The notes under the pieces were generated by a model that was given only the letters and a program-made list of their open reading frames with translations, ran no database searches and was not told where the DNA came from. Shown here one piece after another: positions 31,980 through 44,191 of a stretch of 64,000 nt of DNA (its first letter is position 1; each line of letters opens with the position of its first letter). The stretch covers positions 48,672,001-48,736,000 of the forward strand of contig NC_070614.1 in NCBI RefSeq assembly GCF_027172205.1, written 5' to 3'. The translations under genes and the position numbers were made by a program. This stretch comes from Podarcis raffonei. Lineage: Eukaryota > Chordata > Lepidosauria > Squamata > Lacertidae.

Positions 31980-34900
31980 AGAAGGTAAGTGAGAAAAGCC
32001 CCAGGGCTCCTTGCTAACTTCTCCCAAGCTTGTTACTCAGCTATGTCCCAGCTGGGCTACCTGCCAAGCTGCTTCTTGCCTCCAAGCTACGGATTATGCT
32101 AGGAAGCTGGAGGAGGGCAAGGAGGCTACCCAGCAGTCTGGCCGAAGCCTCATGCTTTATTGAGAGATTCCAGAGCCCTCAGATGAATATTGAGCTTCAA
32201 AGAAGTGTGTAGGGGAGAAGAAGGCTACCTGAAAGCTTGCTCAAATGCTAGGCTTTTGGCTTCCACAAACTGGCTGGGTGGAAGGAGGTAAATGAAAGTC
32301 AGGTGCTCAGCTGTGAAATTTCTCACCTCACTGTTCGGCAGCAGGCTTTAAACTAGTGGGCCAGGGAAGGTACCTGAAAGCTTACTCCAAGCCTAAGGAC
32401 TCCTGCTCTCTTGAAGGGGTGCAAGGCTTATGGGAAGCTGGTGGGGAGGAAGGGAGCTACCCAAAAACCTGTCCCAGCCTGATCCTCAGCTGGGAGATGG
32501 CAAGGACCCAGCTGAGCACTAGGCTTGCAACAAGCTGGACAAGTGCAAGGGAGTGCTATAAAATCCATGTCAGCTGTAAGATCCCCTTACACTCAAAGGG
32601 GTGTAAGGCTTATGGGAAGCTGGTGGTGAGGAAGGGAGCTAGCCGAAAGCCAGAGGAAAGCATGGGGTCTAGCTGAAAGTCTGGCTAGAGCCTCATGCTC
32701 TACTGGTAAACCCCTGAGCTCCCTGAGGAGTGTTGAGGTTTTAAGAAGTAGGTTGGGCAGAAGGTTGCCTACTGTAAAAGCTTGCTCAAATGTAATGGTC
32801 AGCTAGGACAGACTTTTGGATAGCTCCCTTCCCAATGAACATTCGGCTTCCAGAGAATTGGCTGAGGTGACTGAAAGTCTACCCCAGCCAGATGCTCAGC
32901 TTAGAAATTTCTGACCCCTCCAGTTCAGCAGCAGGCTTTAAGCTACTGGCAGGTAGGGAGTACCTGAAAACTTGCTCCAAGCCTAATGATCATTTGGGAG
33001 ACTCCTGCTCTCTCTAGGAGGAGCTTAAGGCTTTTGAGAAGCTGGTGGAAAGGAAGGGAGCTACCTGAAAGCTTGCCCCAAGCCTGATCCTCAGAAGGGA
33101 AATCCCCCAAACCCAGCTAAGCACTAGGCTTAAAACAAGCTGGGTACAAGGAGTTTCTGGAAAATCCATCTGCTGTGAGATTCCCTAGCTTTATGTAATA
33201 GCAGCAGGCTTTATGAAATCTGGAAGGGAACAAGGAGGAAAACTGGAGCTCTGCCCCACCTGATGCTCAGCTGGGAGATCATTCAGTAACTAGCTTAGCA
33301 TCAGGATTCAGGGATGCTGACCCTGGAGCAAACAGGAAATCTGAAGCCAGCCCTGAGTGTAAGGTTTTACAGGTGCTGGGGAGCATCTGGAGTGGTGGGG
33401 GGCTGCCTGGAGGCCTGCCCTGAGCCCAGTGCTCAACTGGGGGATTATTGACTCCCCCAGCTGAAGGCTGGCCTTCGGGTAAGCTGGTGGGGAGCATCAA
33501 GAAGGGGGCTACCTTCTATTCCTGATCTGAGCCCGGGTCTCAGCTAGGAGATTCTTGAGCCCCAGCCAGGTGCTAGGAGTCACAAAAGCTGGTAGAGAGC
33601 AGCTGGGGGGGGGATCTAGATCCCTCCCAAAGCCTGATGCTCAGCAAGGAGATTCTTAATCACCTACCTAAGTGTTGGGATTCACATAAGCTGGGGGATG
33701 TGAGCAGCTGGGGGGTAGGCTGCCTAGATGCCTACCCACATGCTTGCCACAAGCTCATGCACCGCTGGGAGATACGTGACAACCCACTTGAGTGAAATGC
33801 TTCACAAAAGCTAATAGGGAGCAGCTGGTGGGGCACCAGCCTGGATGGCTGGCCAAGGGCCTCATGCTCCACTGGGAGACTCCTGTCTACCCAGCTTATT
33901 GTTGGCCAAAAGCGTGTGGGAAGCAGCAGAAGAGTCGGGCTACTTGGATTTTTGCTCAGGCTTGATGCTCACCTGGGGGATAAGTTGGTAGGGAGCAGAT
34001 GAGAGGCTAACTGGATGCCTTCTTTGAGCCTGGGAGATTCTTGACTACCCAGCTGAACGTTAGGATTTACAAAAGCTGGACGGAGGCTGCCTGGGTGGCT
34101 GCTACAAGCCACTTGCTCAGCTGGGGGGAATTTTGGCCATGCAACTGTGTGTTAGGCTTCATATAAGCTAGTGGGAAGCAGTCAGAAGATGGGGCATCTT
34201 CGATGCCTGCCCCAAGACTCAGCCAAGAAATGCAATCAGCAGGCTCCAGGACTGGCTGGGAACAAAGGGACTGCCTGAGAGCTTGCTCTCACCTTATGCC
34301 CAGCTAGGAGCTCCATCTGTCAGGGAGGAGGGTGGCTGAAAATCTCCCCCAGCCAAATGCTTAGCTGGGAGATTCCTGAAACCACTACCCCCAGATAAGC
34401 AGCAGGGTCCAGCCAGGCAGAGAACTACAGGGATCTTGCCCCAAACCTAATGCTCAGTTGGGGGACCCCAAAACCTCCCAAATGATAATCAGGCTTCAAA
34501 TAAGACACAGGAATCTCTGAAAGCCTGCCCCATGCTCATCTGTGGGGCTTGAGCTTCCTAGATCCACAAGTGGCATGGAGTGAGGAAGAATCTCAAAGCC
34601 TGTGCAAAATAAAGCCAGTGTTAAACAGAGTTGCAACCTTCCTGAGCAACAGCAGCCTGCGGAGAAGCCAACCAGGAGTAGCCAGGGTATGGGGGAGCTG
34701 GCTGAGAGCTGGGAGGTTCCACTGATAGGTTCCTTGCCCCTCAGATGTAGGAAGTAAGTAGGTAGCAGGAGGTGCTGTCTGAAACTGGTTCTAGCCTGGT
34801 GCTCAACTGGGAGATTCTTGACTATCCAGATGAGCAGTATGCTTCATGGGGGCTGGGTGAACAAGGAGATTACGGGGGGAAATCTGACCCAGGCCTGAAG
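31980..34900 (+). promoter_or_regulatory. Upsilon switch region 1
   Basis: About 2.9 kb of degenerate tandem repeats with a unit of roughly 100-110 bp. Consensus pieces are gcctgatgctcagctgggag, attcctgaccacccagctga, gcgttaggcttcacaaaagc and tggtggggagcagctggg. It is extremely rich in AGCT and CAGCTGGG, the AID target words, and G-rich on the coding strand, so a transcribed R-loop is plausible. It lies 5-8 kb before IgY CH1 and serves as the acceptor for switching to IgY. Borders are approximate. Confidence 0.85.
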
Positions 34901-35529
34901 CTCTGCCTGAAGACACCCCCCCCCCAATTCCTACCAGAAGGTTAGGCAGCAAGTGTCTTTGAGGCACCCAAGTTCTACTCCATGCTCAGAAAGTATTATT
35001 TGGAGCAGAACGATCTCCAAGCTTTGCTGCATCGCAAGCGCTGAAGCCCTGGAATCTCTCTCGAGTAAGCTGCTATCGATGAGTGGGCTGAGCTGATTAG
35101 GACAGGAGGCTTGTCAAAACTCCTAGTAGCAGGAAAGGTTTCAGGAGACCCACTGAAAGACCACTTTCTGGGTTCTGTACCCAGCCCCACCCCAGGACGG
35201 TAGAGTAATTGAGAGGTTTAGCTAAGCAGGAAAATGCAATTAGGTACACTTGAGAAAGGCAGCCCCAAGGAATTGCACACTCCTGGGAGATGGAAAAGGA
35301 CCATAACAGTTTAAACCGAGCATGATTCCTACAGGTTGCAAGCTGAAGTGAGAGCAAACTAGGTTTGATCCTCAGGATAGGAGAGATGTGTATTGAACAC
35401 CAGAACTTTTGAATTCTCTCTTAGGGAGGTAAGACTTCCAGGGTTACTGTGTGAGAAGCAGACATAACCAGGACTAGACCAAGAGGGGCTTGTCCCTAGC
35501 TTTGGAAGGGTAGTGGGTTTTAGAACAGG

Positions 35530-36860
35530 CAGAGGCAAACTCGGCCCTCCAGATGTTTTGGGACTACAACTCCCATCATCATAGAATCATAGAGTTGGAA
35601 GAGACCACAAGGGCCATCGAGTCCAACCCCCTGCCAAGCAGGAAACACCATCAGAGCACTCCTGACATATGGTTGTCAAGCCTCTGCTTAAAGACCTCCA
35701 AAGAAGGAGACTCCACCACACTCCTTGGCAGCAAATTCCACTGTCGAACAGCTCTTACTGTCAGGAAGTTCTTCCTAATGTTTAGGTGGAATCTTCTTTC
35801 TTGTAGTTTGGATCCATTGCTCCGTGTCCGCTTCTCTGGAGCAGCAGAAAACAACCTTTCTCCCTCCTCTATGTGACATCCTTTTATATATTTGAACATG
35901 GCTATCATATCACCCCTTAACCTCCTCTTCTCCAGGCTAAACATGCCCAGCTCCCTTAGCCGTTCCTCATAAGGCATCGTTTCCAGGCCTTTGACCATTT
36001 TGGTTGCCCTCCTCTGGACACGTTCCAGTTTGTCAATGTCCTTCTTGAACTGTGGTGCCCAGAACTGGACACAGTACTCCAGGTGAGGTCTGACCAGAGC
36101 AGAATACAGTGGCACTATTACTTCCCTTGATCTAGATGCTATACTCCTATTGATGCAGCCCAGAATTGCATTGGCTTTTTTAGCTGCCGCGTCACACTGT
36201 TGGCTCATGTCAAGTTTGTGGTCAACCAAGACTCCTAGATCCTTTTCACATGTAGTGCTCTCAAGCCAGGTGTCACCCATCTTGTATTTGTGCCTCTCAT
36301 TTTTTTTGCCCAAGTGCAATACTTTACATTTCTCCCTGTTAAAATTCATCTTGTTTGTTTTGGCCCAGTTCTCTAATCTGTCAAGGTCGTTTTGAAGTGT
36401 GTTCCTGTCCTCTGGGGTGTTAGCCACCCCTCCCAGTTTGGTGTCATCTGCAAATTTGATCAGGATGCCCTTGAGTCCATCATCCAAGTCGTTGATAAAG
36501 ATGTTGAATAAGACCGGGCCCAAGACAGAACCCTGTGGCACCCCACTAGTCACTCTTCTCCAGGATGAAGAGGAACCATTGATGAGCACCCTTTGGGTTC
36601 GGTCAGTCAGCCAGTTACAAATCCACTGAGTGGTAGCATAGTCAAGACCGCATTTTACCAGCTTCTTTACAAGAATATCATGGGGCACCTTGTCAAATGC
36701 CTTGCTGAAATCAAGGTAGGCTACATCCACTGCGTTCCCTTCATCTACCAGGCTTGTAATTCTGTCAAAAAACAGAATCCCTAGCTAACAGGACCAGTGG
36801 TCAGGGATGATGGGAGTCGTAGTCCCAAAACATCTGGAGGGCCAAGTTGGCCTATGCCTG
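35530..36860. repeat. Palindromic interspersed repeat split by CR1
   Basis: The left arm is ggcaaactcggccctccaga then tgttttgggactacaactcc (35,535-35,577). The right arm is gatgatgggagtcgtagtcc and aaaacatctggagggccaag (36,806-36,846), the inverse of the left. This is a long-palindrome, foldback-type repeat common in squamates. The CR1 LINE is inserted at its centre. A related copy is at about 51,040-51,165. Confidence 0.7.
35578..36780 (-). mobile_element. CR1 LINE, 5'-truncated, with intact RT fragment
   Basis: On the minus strand an open frame of 359 codons (35,651-36,730) encodes the C-terminal part of a CR1 reverse transcriptase: [34 protein letters not shown], the catalytic FADDTKLGG (the YADD box variant), and the downstream thumb/C-terminal region [15 protein letters not shown] and [13 protein letters not shown]. 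The 3' end carries the CR1 terminal words (atgattctatgat read on the minus strand, 35,577-35,590). The missing N-terminal RT and endonuclease show 5' truncation on insertion. The long intact frame indicates a fairly young copy. It is absent from the second upsilon block. Confidence 0.93.
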
Positions 36861-37089
36861 TTTTAGGACAAAGGCATTTCAGAAAGCTGGAACTGACTGG
36901 ATAGGTTAGGGAGCTGGGAGCCATAGCTCCTAGATTCTGTCGAGGGCTGCTAGCTGGCAGGGGTGGGGTGGGACAACCTCACTGTGCCTTCAAAAGCAGC
37001 TTGAAAAGCTATGCCTGCTGAACTTCTGCCTGCTTGGGAGATACTAAAGGCACAGGGAACATGGCAGGAGGAAAGTTCTCCTATGTTGT

Positions 37090-37600
37090 AGTTGGCTGGA
37101 TTTTATGTATTGTAGTTGAACCTCTGCTTTATCAGATAGAAGAAAGTAGCAGGCCAGTGCATCGTCATTTATGGAGTAGGTTAGGCCCACAAACCACCAT
37201 CTTTCACATTCAGAGCTCAAAAACCGTTGCAACTGACTATACAAACTGACTTGGCTTCATATTATGGCTGGATTTTATCTGTTGTGGATTCGTGTCTTGT
37301 TGATTTAATCATTTTACTGAGTTGTTGCATGGTTGGTTTTAATTTTGTCTATTTTATAACATATGCTACTGGGAGAATTATTATTTTTTAAAGTTACTCA
37401 TAAGCTGAATAGTTGAACATCCACTTTTATCAGTAGGGGGAAAGTATCAGGTCAATGTTTCATCATTTGTGGAGTCGGTTGGGGCCCATAAACCACCAGC
37501 TGCTGATACCCCGTAGACTAGATAATCTTACACATTTATAACTCCAAACAAGTTGCAATTGGCTGTACAAACTGATTTGGCTTCACCTTCATATTATTAC
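37090..37600 (+). repeat. Local direct repeat of about 170 bp
   Basis: 37,105-37,260 and 37,405-37,590 share the order gttgaacctctgctttatca / gttgaacatccacttttatc, then tttatggagtaggttaggcc / tttgtggagtcggttggggc, then gcaactgactatacaaactg / gcaattggctgtacaaactg. It is a diverged tandem duplication or two copies of one repeat. Confidence 0.65.
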
Positions 37601-40027
37601 TGCCAGCTAATGATGTTCAAATAGTCTCTAATCACAGTTTGCTTGCCTTTCCATTTTTTCTTCTTCTGTTGACCGCTGCTTTTTGATTGTCCTCTTACCA
37701 AGTTTCAGTCAAATTTGTATGTGAGGGGGCACTAAGCAGGATGCAGGACACCTGCAACCTGCAGCTGGTGCTGAACAAAGAGGAAGTGAGAGAAGTCGCA
37801 CAACTAAAAGGAGGCCTGGAATTTTGAGATGTGGGCAATGCCAGCAAAAAACGCTACCCGAGAGAGTGAGAAACATGTGCTGACTCAAGACATAAGTCTA
37901 TTAGTGTTCAAGGAAGCTATGTCACATTCACACCATACATTTAAAGCACTCTTGCCCCACTGTTTCATGGCTTCCCTTAAAGAAGCCTGGGCACTGTAGT
38001 TTAAGGGTGCTGGGAGCCGTTAGGAGACCCCCTCAGAGAGCTATCCTTCCCAGCATTCTTTGGGCAAAGCCATGACTTTTAAGGTGGTGTAAGAGCACTT
38101 TAAGTGGATGGTGTGGGTGTGACTGTGTTCCGAGGCAAGTGCATTCAGGATTGCAGCTATAGATCTTGAGCCAGGATCCAAATCTTGATTGCTTCATCCC
38201 ACTGGTTTCAGTTAGATGAAAGGGGCTCAAATCTAATGACTTGGTCTCAGATGGGTGGCGAGTCAGCCATCAAAGTGGCTATTACCTTTTCTTTTTCATC
38301 TTACTCTGAACCAAGATAACTCAGTAGCTAAAGGCTTTCTCGCTGTGGCAGGAAAAGCGTCCCCCCTTAACTTTCTGGGGGACACCCGAGCGCAGCCCAA
38401 AAGCAGGGAAGGAGCTGCCAACCTCAAGTGTAAATTTATCTGGCCTAGACACTTGTGATTTGCAATCTGTTGAGCAACCAGAAGCTTTTGTCATGGGGCA
38501 GAAGTCCAGCAGACCCTCTTGGCCTAAGGCTCCACACCTCCTAATGGACACAAATACCTTGTTCTCTTAGAGGTAGTAAACCTAGGTCTCAGAGGTAACA
38601 CGCAGCTAATACTCTTTCATAAAAACAAAACAAATCTCCACATTGTTTTTTAAAAGCACTGTTCATTTTCCACTTGTGGGAACACTGGGGAGGTGGGGAC
38701 CTTCTTGCCAAGGTGGCAAATGTGCCCCTCTGTCTGACTTTTAAAACCCTCCCCAAACCCACCCCAGACCTTTAGTGTTTTTCCCTGGTTGGAATATGCC
38801 AATGAATTGTGATAATGGCTCTTGCTTATCTGGGTGGGGGAAATAGAGAGGCATGTGTGTGCAGAATTCTGACTTTCCTACAACTAGGATGTACAAAGGT
38901 AAGAACTGCATGTGTTTCTCTGTTCACTCTTGTTGCCTTTTAGCCTTTGGTCCTGCCTGCCAATGAAATGTGGCCCCTAGAAGCCTGGTTACAAGGGATG
39001 TGGCCCTTTGCTATAAATATTTCTTCCCTTTCCTTTGGGCATAGGCAGATGCAGATTTGCCACCACAGTGACAACTAGACCAAAATGACACCCTTTCTCC
39101 CCACTGCTTTCCCCTAAGCCCCACACTCTCTCACATTCCTTTCCCTTTTGCGCGAAAGGATTCCCCCATCCAATGGCTGCAAGATTCTCTGTTGCCATAT
39201 CTTTCTCTCTGTTTTGTCAACGTACCATGTAAAATAAGAAATTCTCCAGTATTGTCATACTGTACGTGATGAACTTGCAGCCCAAAAGCTGAGGTGGAAT
39301 TCACTGAATAACAGTGCAAATGCAGCTTAAGGACAGACACCAGGCATTCGGCAAATTTTAGAGAAAACCAGCCTGCCAGTGGGTGTTAAACAGGGCTGTG
39401 TCTATTCTGCCAATAATTCAGCATCCTAAGCTTTCACTGTTTTTAAAGCAGGTTTCTAAATCTCATAGCTGAGAAAATAAGCTTGAAAGTGAACAGATAT
39501 TTCCTTGCCCCCCCCCCCCAACAGATAGCAGTGAGATCAATCATGGAACCTTCTTCATTCCAGGTGAGCTTAGCACTTGTCAACAATGGCAAAAATAAGA
39601 ATGAACTCGGACATGCCCAAGTGTTTTCAGGTTAATACGCCACCTCAAATAATGTTTACCAGGCCCCTTACGGGGTTTGAGGCTCTTATTGTTAATGCTG
39701 GCTCTAAGAGGAAAGGATTTGTCTTGAGGATTAATAAGATCTTAATCAAAATTTGAGCAGGCTTCCTTGCATGGCTGAAAGGAGGCAGATATGAGTGAAC
39801 AGAGGGGTGAAGCGTACATATCTATGGTGCTCTAGACCAGAAAAGTCAATGTCTCCCTATATAAGGGAAAACATATAACGATTAGCCTACAGTACAACTG
39901 TCACCTATGGAAGATAACATAGCACCCACAGGTTGGCTTGAATGTGGTGCTAGAGGCACTTATTACCACTCACTGTGTTGTGATGAAGGCATAAATGAGG
40001 CGATGAGATCCTGCAACTCCCGCTCAC

Positions 40028-40105
40028 CTCATGGAATCATAGAATAGTAGAATTGAAAGGGACCCCCAAGCAGCATCTATTTAAACTTCTGCATTGCAGG
40101 AACAC
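40028..40105 (-). mobile_element. CR1 3' end fragment
   Basis: Has the words aatcatagaatagtagaatt and cttctgcattgcaggaacac, the CR1-type 3' terminus in inverse orientation. It ends about 70 bp before the IgY CH1 acceptor. Confidence 0.6.
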
Positions 40106-40176
40106 AAAAACATCCACATTTGCTGGACAGCATACCCTCAACATGCATTTCTCTCTTTTTTTTTTTTTTATTGCAG

Positions 40177-40479
40177 CGAGCACCACAGCCCCGACGGTCT
40201 TCCCATTGCCTCCCTGTAGCCAAGACTCCTCTACTGCCTCCCAGGTCTCCATAGGTTGTCTGGTCTCTGGCTACTTTCCTGAACCGGTCACAGTACGGTG
40301 GAATTCGGGAGCCATCTCCAGCGGCATCCGGACTTTCCCTGCAAAATTGGATTCATCCAGGGGCCTCTACACCCTCACCAGCCAGCTCACCATCCCAACC
40401 AGCACCTGGGAATCGGAGAAGTTCCAGTGCAATGTTGCCCATGCAGCTTCCAGCTCCACAATCAGCAAAGACATTGAGC
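40177..40479 (+). CDS. IGHY: IgY CH1 exon
   Basis: First upsilon domain, 303 bp, acceptor tttattgcag after a long T tract, donor gagc|gtgagt, phase 1. It encodes [36 protein letters not shown] and [24 protein letters not shown] is the gamma/upsilon signature. A Cys in PPCSQ is available for the light-chain bond, unlike in the mu CH1 at 15,362. No sequon. It lies about 5.3 kb 3' of the switch array. Confidence 0.94.
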
Positions 40480-41558
40480 GTGAGTCTGCCTGGGCCTTCG
40501 TTATCTGCTTTCTCTTTAACCTACAAACAGATGGTCGATCTGGCAAAGGAAATAAAAGTAAAATACAAGGGTTGGGAGAGACGGGAAATGGATTCAATAT
40601 CTTTGGATAGGGTTATTGTCTAGTACCAAGGCATGTTAAGCGCAGCAGCAGCTCAACGTTGGCTCACAAACGAAATGTGGGAGACAAGTTTGGAGTTGTC
40701 TGTTCAGCACTGAAGTGATGTTAGGGTTGTGCCATTTAAGATTTCAGTCATCCGGGGCTAGGTGCAGCAACATCCAGCGGCATTTTTTAAAAAATACACT
40801 TTAGTGTTAAATTGTTAAATTTGTGGTGATTTATTTTTAAAGTTTATTTATTGCTGCTTTATTCTCAAAGCAATGTTACCAGCATGTGTACCACACAGAG
40901 TGTGTGCTGATAATCGTATTCATAACCCGCTCCTTTAAACTGCTTGTATTCACTTGCACAACCAATAGGAGGGAAGTATCTTGATGAGACGGTGAGGCTG
41001 TTCAAAACTTTGGGATTAGTAGGAGAGACAAAGATGGCGAATGAGAGATGAATTAGTGGCCACTCACCCTCCAGTCTTCTATCGAAGTGGGTCCCTCAAG
41101 CCTTACATTGAGTATGAGACAGGTCCCAGAATGGAGATCACTAAGATCACTAAGTGGTATTAATGCCCCTCACATATGGATGGGGGGAGAAGATCAATTT
41201 GGTTCATATTTAAAGACGAATCTACATAATTCGCAGTACTTGAACCAAAACATGTCCATCATTTCCAACTTACACTTCTTTAAATTGTGCAAAGCTGTTC
41301 ATCAGCCAAGTAATGTGCACAAAGAATATATATTGTGTGTGTGTGAATAATATATAAGAATGTGTTACATTAGGAGCACTGTTTTACAGGAATGTTTATA
41401 TTAGGCAGATGTGTGTATATTAGGAGAAGTTTGAATTAAAATGCAGATTTTTCATGAGGACTGGTTTGCTGATTGGTGTGAAAAAAAACTTGAAAAATAA
41501 GCAACTGAGAGGAACCATAACTGACAGATTCACCCATACCCGCCTTCCTATAATGTAG
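40480..41558 (+). other. IgY CH1-CH2 intron
   Basis: A 1,079-bp intron, A+T-rich at 40,780-40,870 and 41,310-41,450, with no recognised insertion. The CH2 acceptor is tcctataatgtag, only moderately pyrimidine-rich. Confidence 0.7.
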
Positions 41559-41891
41559 GAACCTCTGCAAAATCACCAGTGGCCCCGGAAGTCCGCCTGC
41601 TCCATTCCTCCTGCGATTCCAAATCCAGTGGTGCCACCATTGAGCTGTTCTGCATTATCTCCAGCTTCTACCCCAAAACGCTGACGGTGGAATGGCTGGT
41701 GGGTGGGCAAGCCGGGCTCCTGCCTTCATTCACTGAGCAGCCCAAGAAGGATGCCCACGGATACACTTTCAGTACCACAAGCACAGCCAATGTCAGCCAA
41801 GCTGACTGGCAGGCTGGGAATGTCTACTACTGCCAGGTGTTCCACGAAGCAACACAAACAAAGGTGAAGCGCAAAGCCAAGATATGTGAAG
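41559..41891 (+). CDS. IGHY: IgY CH2 exon
   Basis: Second upsilon domain, replaced by the hinge in mammalian IgG. 333 bp, donor gaag|gtaaga, phase 1. It contains SPVAPEVRLLHSSCDSKSSG, IELFCIISSFYPKTLTVEWL, the sequon NVS in TANVSQADW, YYCQVFHEA and the C-terminal KICE. Besides the core pair (LFC, YYC) there is an N-terminal Cys (SSCDS) and the KICE Cys, both candidates for inter-heavy-chain bonds. Confidence 0.93.
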
Positions 41892-42482
41892 GTAAGAGCA
41901 GCTGACTAAGTTGGCACTTGAGTTTCCCTCTGTTTTGGTGGGCATGAACTGGAACGTGAGGGGGAGGGCTGCTTCCAGATTGCAGCTTCCTCCCACTTCA
42001 TTTATACATATATAGATATAGCTGCTTTCAATTATGGCCCATTGAATTAAGCCTTGAAAACATGACCTTACTGGTAAAGTAGTTGTTTTCCATTTCTGCT
42101 GGAAGCAGGACTCAGGAAGACATAGGGGAGTGGACATCAGAGTGCCCCAGATGTCCATGAAAAGTCTTGGCAAATATGCTATCCTCTTCAGGGGGTTGGG
42201 GTCAGAGGACATTTCCCATCCTCTACACCATGTAGTTTGACTCAATGGTGTACACCTTCTCCTGGATAGAACAATGTAGTCTTGATAGCAGAAGCTGATG
42301 TTGTAGAAGGGGGTGACAGGGAATTGTTGGTTCCTGCTCATTGTTCACAATGGAATATGGAGCTTTTTTAATTTTAGGACAACCAAGGGCAACAAACACC
42401 AGCTTCCTTCTTTTAATATTTGTACCAAGTCTGGAGTTTTTGCTCCCTTTTACTCTGGAGCAAGGAATGCCCTTGTTAACAG

Positions 42483-42527
<45 letters not shown>

Positions 42528-42712
42528 TTATATTTGTACCCCGCTCATCTGACTGGGTTACCCCAGCCACTCTGGGCTGCTTCCAACAAATAGAAAAGCA
42601 TAATAAAACATCAAACATTAAGAACTTCCCTATACAAGGCTGCCTTCAGACGTATTCCAAAAGTTGTATAGTTATTTATCTCCTTGACATCTGATGGGAA
42701 GAAGCGAGAGTC
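42483..42712 (-). mobile_element. L2 LINE 3' end with (ATT)n tail
   Basis: The (ATT)n run at 42,483-42,525 is followed by tttgtaccccgctcatctga, ccagccactctgggctgctt and tgacatctgatgggaagaag, the same L2 3' terminus as at 55,735-55,990 (minus orientation). It stops only about 35 bp before the IgY CH3 exon. Confidence 0.8.
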
Positions 42713-42746
42713 AAATAGAGAACTAACATGAAGTTTGTGCCTCCAG

Positions 42747-43070
42747 ATGCTACCGTCTGCCCTTCCACTGGCATTGACGTAAGACTCATACTCCCGACTC
42801 CAAAAGACCTGTACGTAAACAGCGACCCCAAACTCATCTGCGTGGTGGAAAACTTGATAGATACAGATGGGCTGATAATCACCTGGTCACGGCAGACACC
42901 AGGACCTGTGAGCCAAGAACTACTGGAAACGAAAGAAGAGCCTAATGGAAAGTTCACCGCTACGAAGGCCCTCTCTGCCACAACGTGGCTACAGGGAGAT
43001 GAATTCACCTGCAAAGTGGAATATCCAGGCCTGGCTGCTCCCATCATTAGGAGCGTTGCCAAGACGGCAG
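42747..43070 (+). CDS. IGHY: IgY CH3 exon
   Basis: Third upsilon domain, equivalent to IgG CH2 and the likely Fc-receptor face. 324 bp, acceptor gtgcctccag, donor gcag|gtaagg, phase 1. It has DATVCPSTGIDVRLILPTP with an N-terminal Cys for an interchain bond, LICVVENL, ITWSRQTPGPV, and FTCKVEYPGL with RSVAKTA at the end. No N-glycosylation sequon was seen. The polypyrimidine tract is short because an L2 fragment ends just upstream; a good branch-point word (aactaacatg) lies at 42,721. Confidence 0.93.
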
Positions 43071-44191
43071 GTAAGGGGGAAAGAGGGTTGGTCTCCCATC
43101 CCAGGACTGGTGGTTTTGTGTTACAGAAGGAAAACACAACACAACTTGGCAAATCTGCAGTTTATGCTACAGACACAAGTTACAATTTCAAGCAGTCTGA
43201 TAGAGGTCTTGTGCAGGTTTGCACAATCATTCTACTACCCTTGTCTCTGCTCAAAGGTTTTATGCTGCTAGAAAAACCTGCAATGCATTTTTTTTTCAAT
43301 CAGAAGGCAACACTGGAACCAAGGAAAGAAAGGCTTGTGTCCACTGCAGTGGCCAAGACGTCTCCCATTACTCTTTTCACTCTCATGAAAACCATTTCAT
43401 CTCTAGTTACAGATCCTTCAAACCCCTGAATCTGTCTATTGATAATGTTTACCCAACATTGGTTGAGCTAGATGAAGGATTGAGCCAGTTCTGATGAAGG
43501 CAGCTCTTTATGTCTTTGCCCTGGTGGCCCACTCCACAAATTTAACGAGCCACCAGGGTAACTGCCTCGGGAGCAACTGTGCAGAGCTTGCTCCTTGACG
43601 TTTGCAAGATTTTCACCTTTCAGCCCCAAGCCATGCAGCAACTTGAACATACCAGTACTTTCTCGGGAAAGACTGGGATTCTGTGTGGGCTGGGTGACTT
43701 CTGTATATCTGTTGAGAAACTGGGCTGTATAAATATACCTCATATCTCTGCTGTCCCAGTTTGTGCTCCTATTCATTCATCCAGCTCAAAGAAGCCCAAC
43801 ACATGCTATAGATCTTCACATAGATCTACACACTGATGGTGACTTCAGCTGAAGGCACTTCAACTGGTTGGCAATTGAGTATTTACCCCACTGTGTCTAC
43901 TGTACAGACATAAACTGCTCTTCAAAGAATCTAACAGATAATATTTAGAGTCAAATGACATTAAAAGCCAGGTGGAACAACTATTGGGAACATACTGCTG
44001 TTATGAAGTGCATATGAACAGGCCAGAGGTGAGCCACGCTCTCTGCAATAACCCTGTCTGGAGTACCTATGTTCAAGAGAACAAAATCACAGGAACTCTC
44101 ATTGTCAACACTGCATCCACTCATTTGGTCTAAACTTAACTACTGTTGCCTCTCCTTTTCTCTCACATATATTGCCCCTGATCTCAAAAAG
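43071..44191 (+). other. IgY CH3-CH4 intron
   Basis: A 1,121-bp intron with no recognised repeat. The acceptor is ctcaaaaag with the pyrimidine stretch (ttgcctctccttttctctca) about 28 bp further upstream. Confidence 0.65.

Larger units (their letters stand above)
29215..39770 (+). repeat. Upsilon duplication block, copy 1 (5' flank, switch region, 5' intron)
   Basis: Collinear with 55,080-63,650 apart from insertions. Anchors include gcaagcagacacctg (29,318 / 55,194), aaggttgagggactct-type sequence (29,384 / 55,270), the switch arrays, tcattttactgagttgttgc (37,309 / 61,755) and ataattcagcatcc (39,412 / 62,890). The spacing is about 26 kb at the left end and 23.5-24.5 kb further right, mostly because copy 1 carries a CR1 insertion and other additional sequence. 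It includes the sequence before the IgY gene at 40,177. Confidence 0.8.

Noticed and set aside
31980-34900. Short open frames within the switch arrays as genes
   Set aside because: The arrays are degenerate tandem repeats; frames are not kept from unit to unit.
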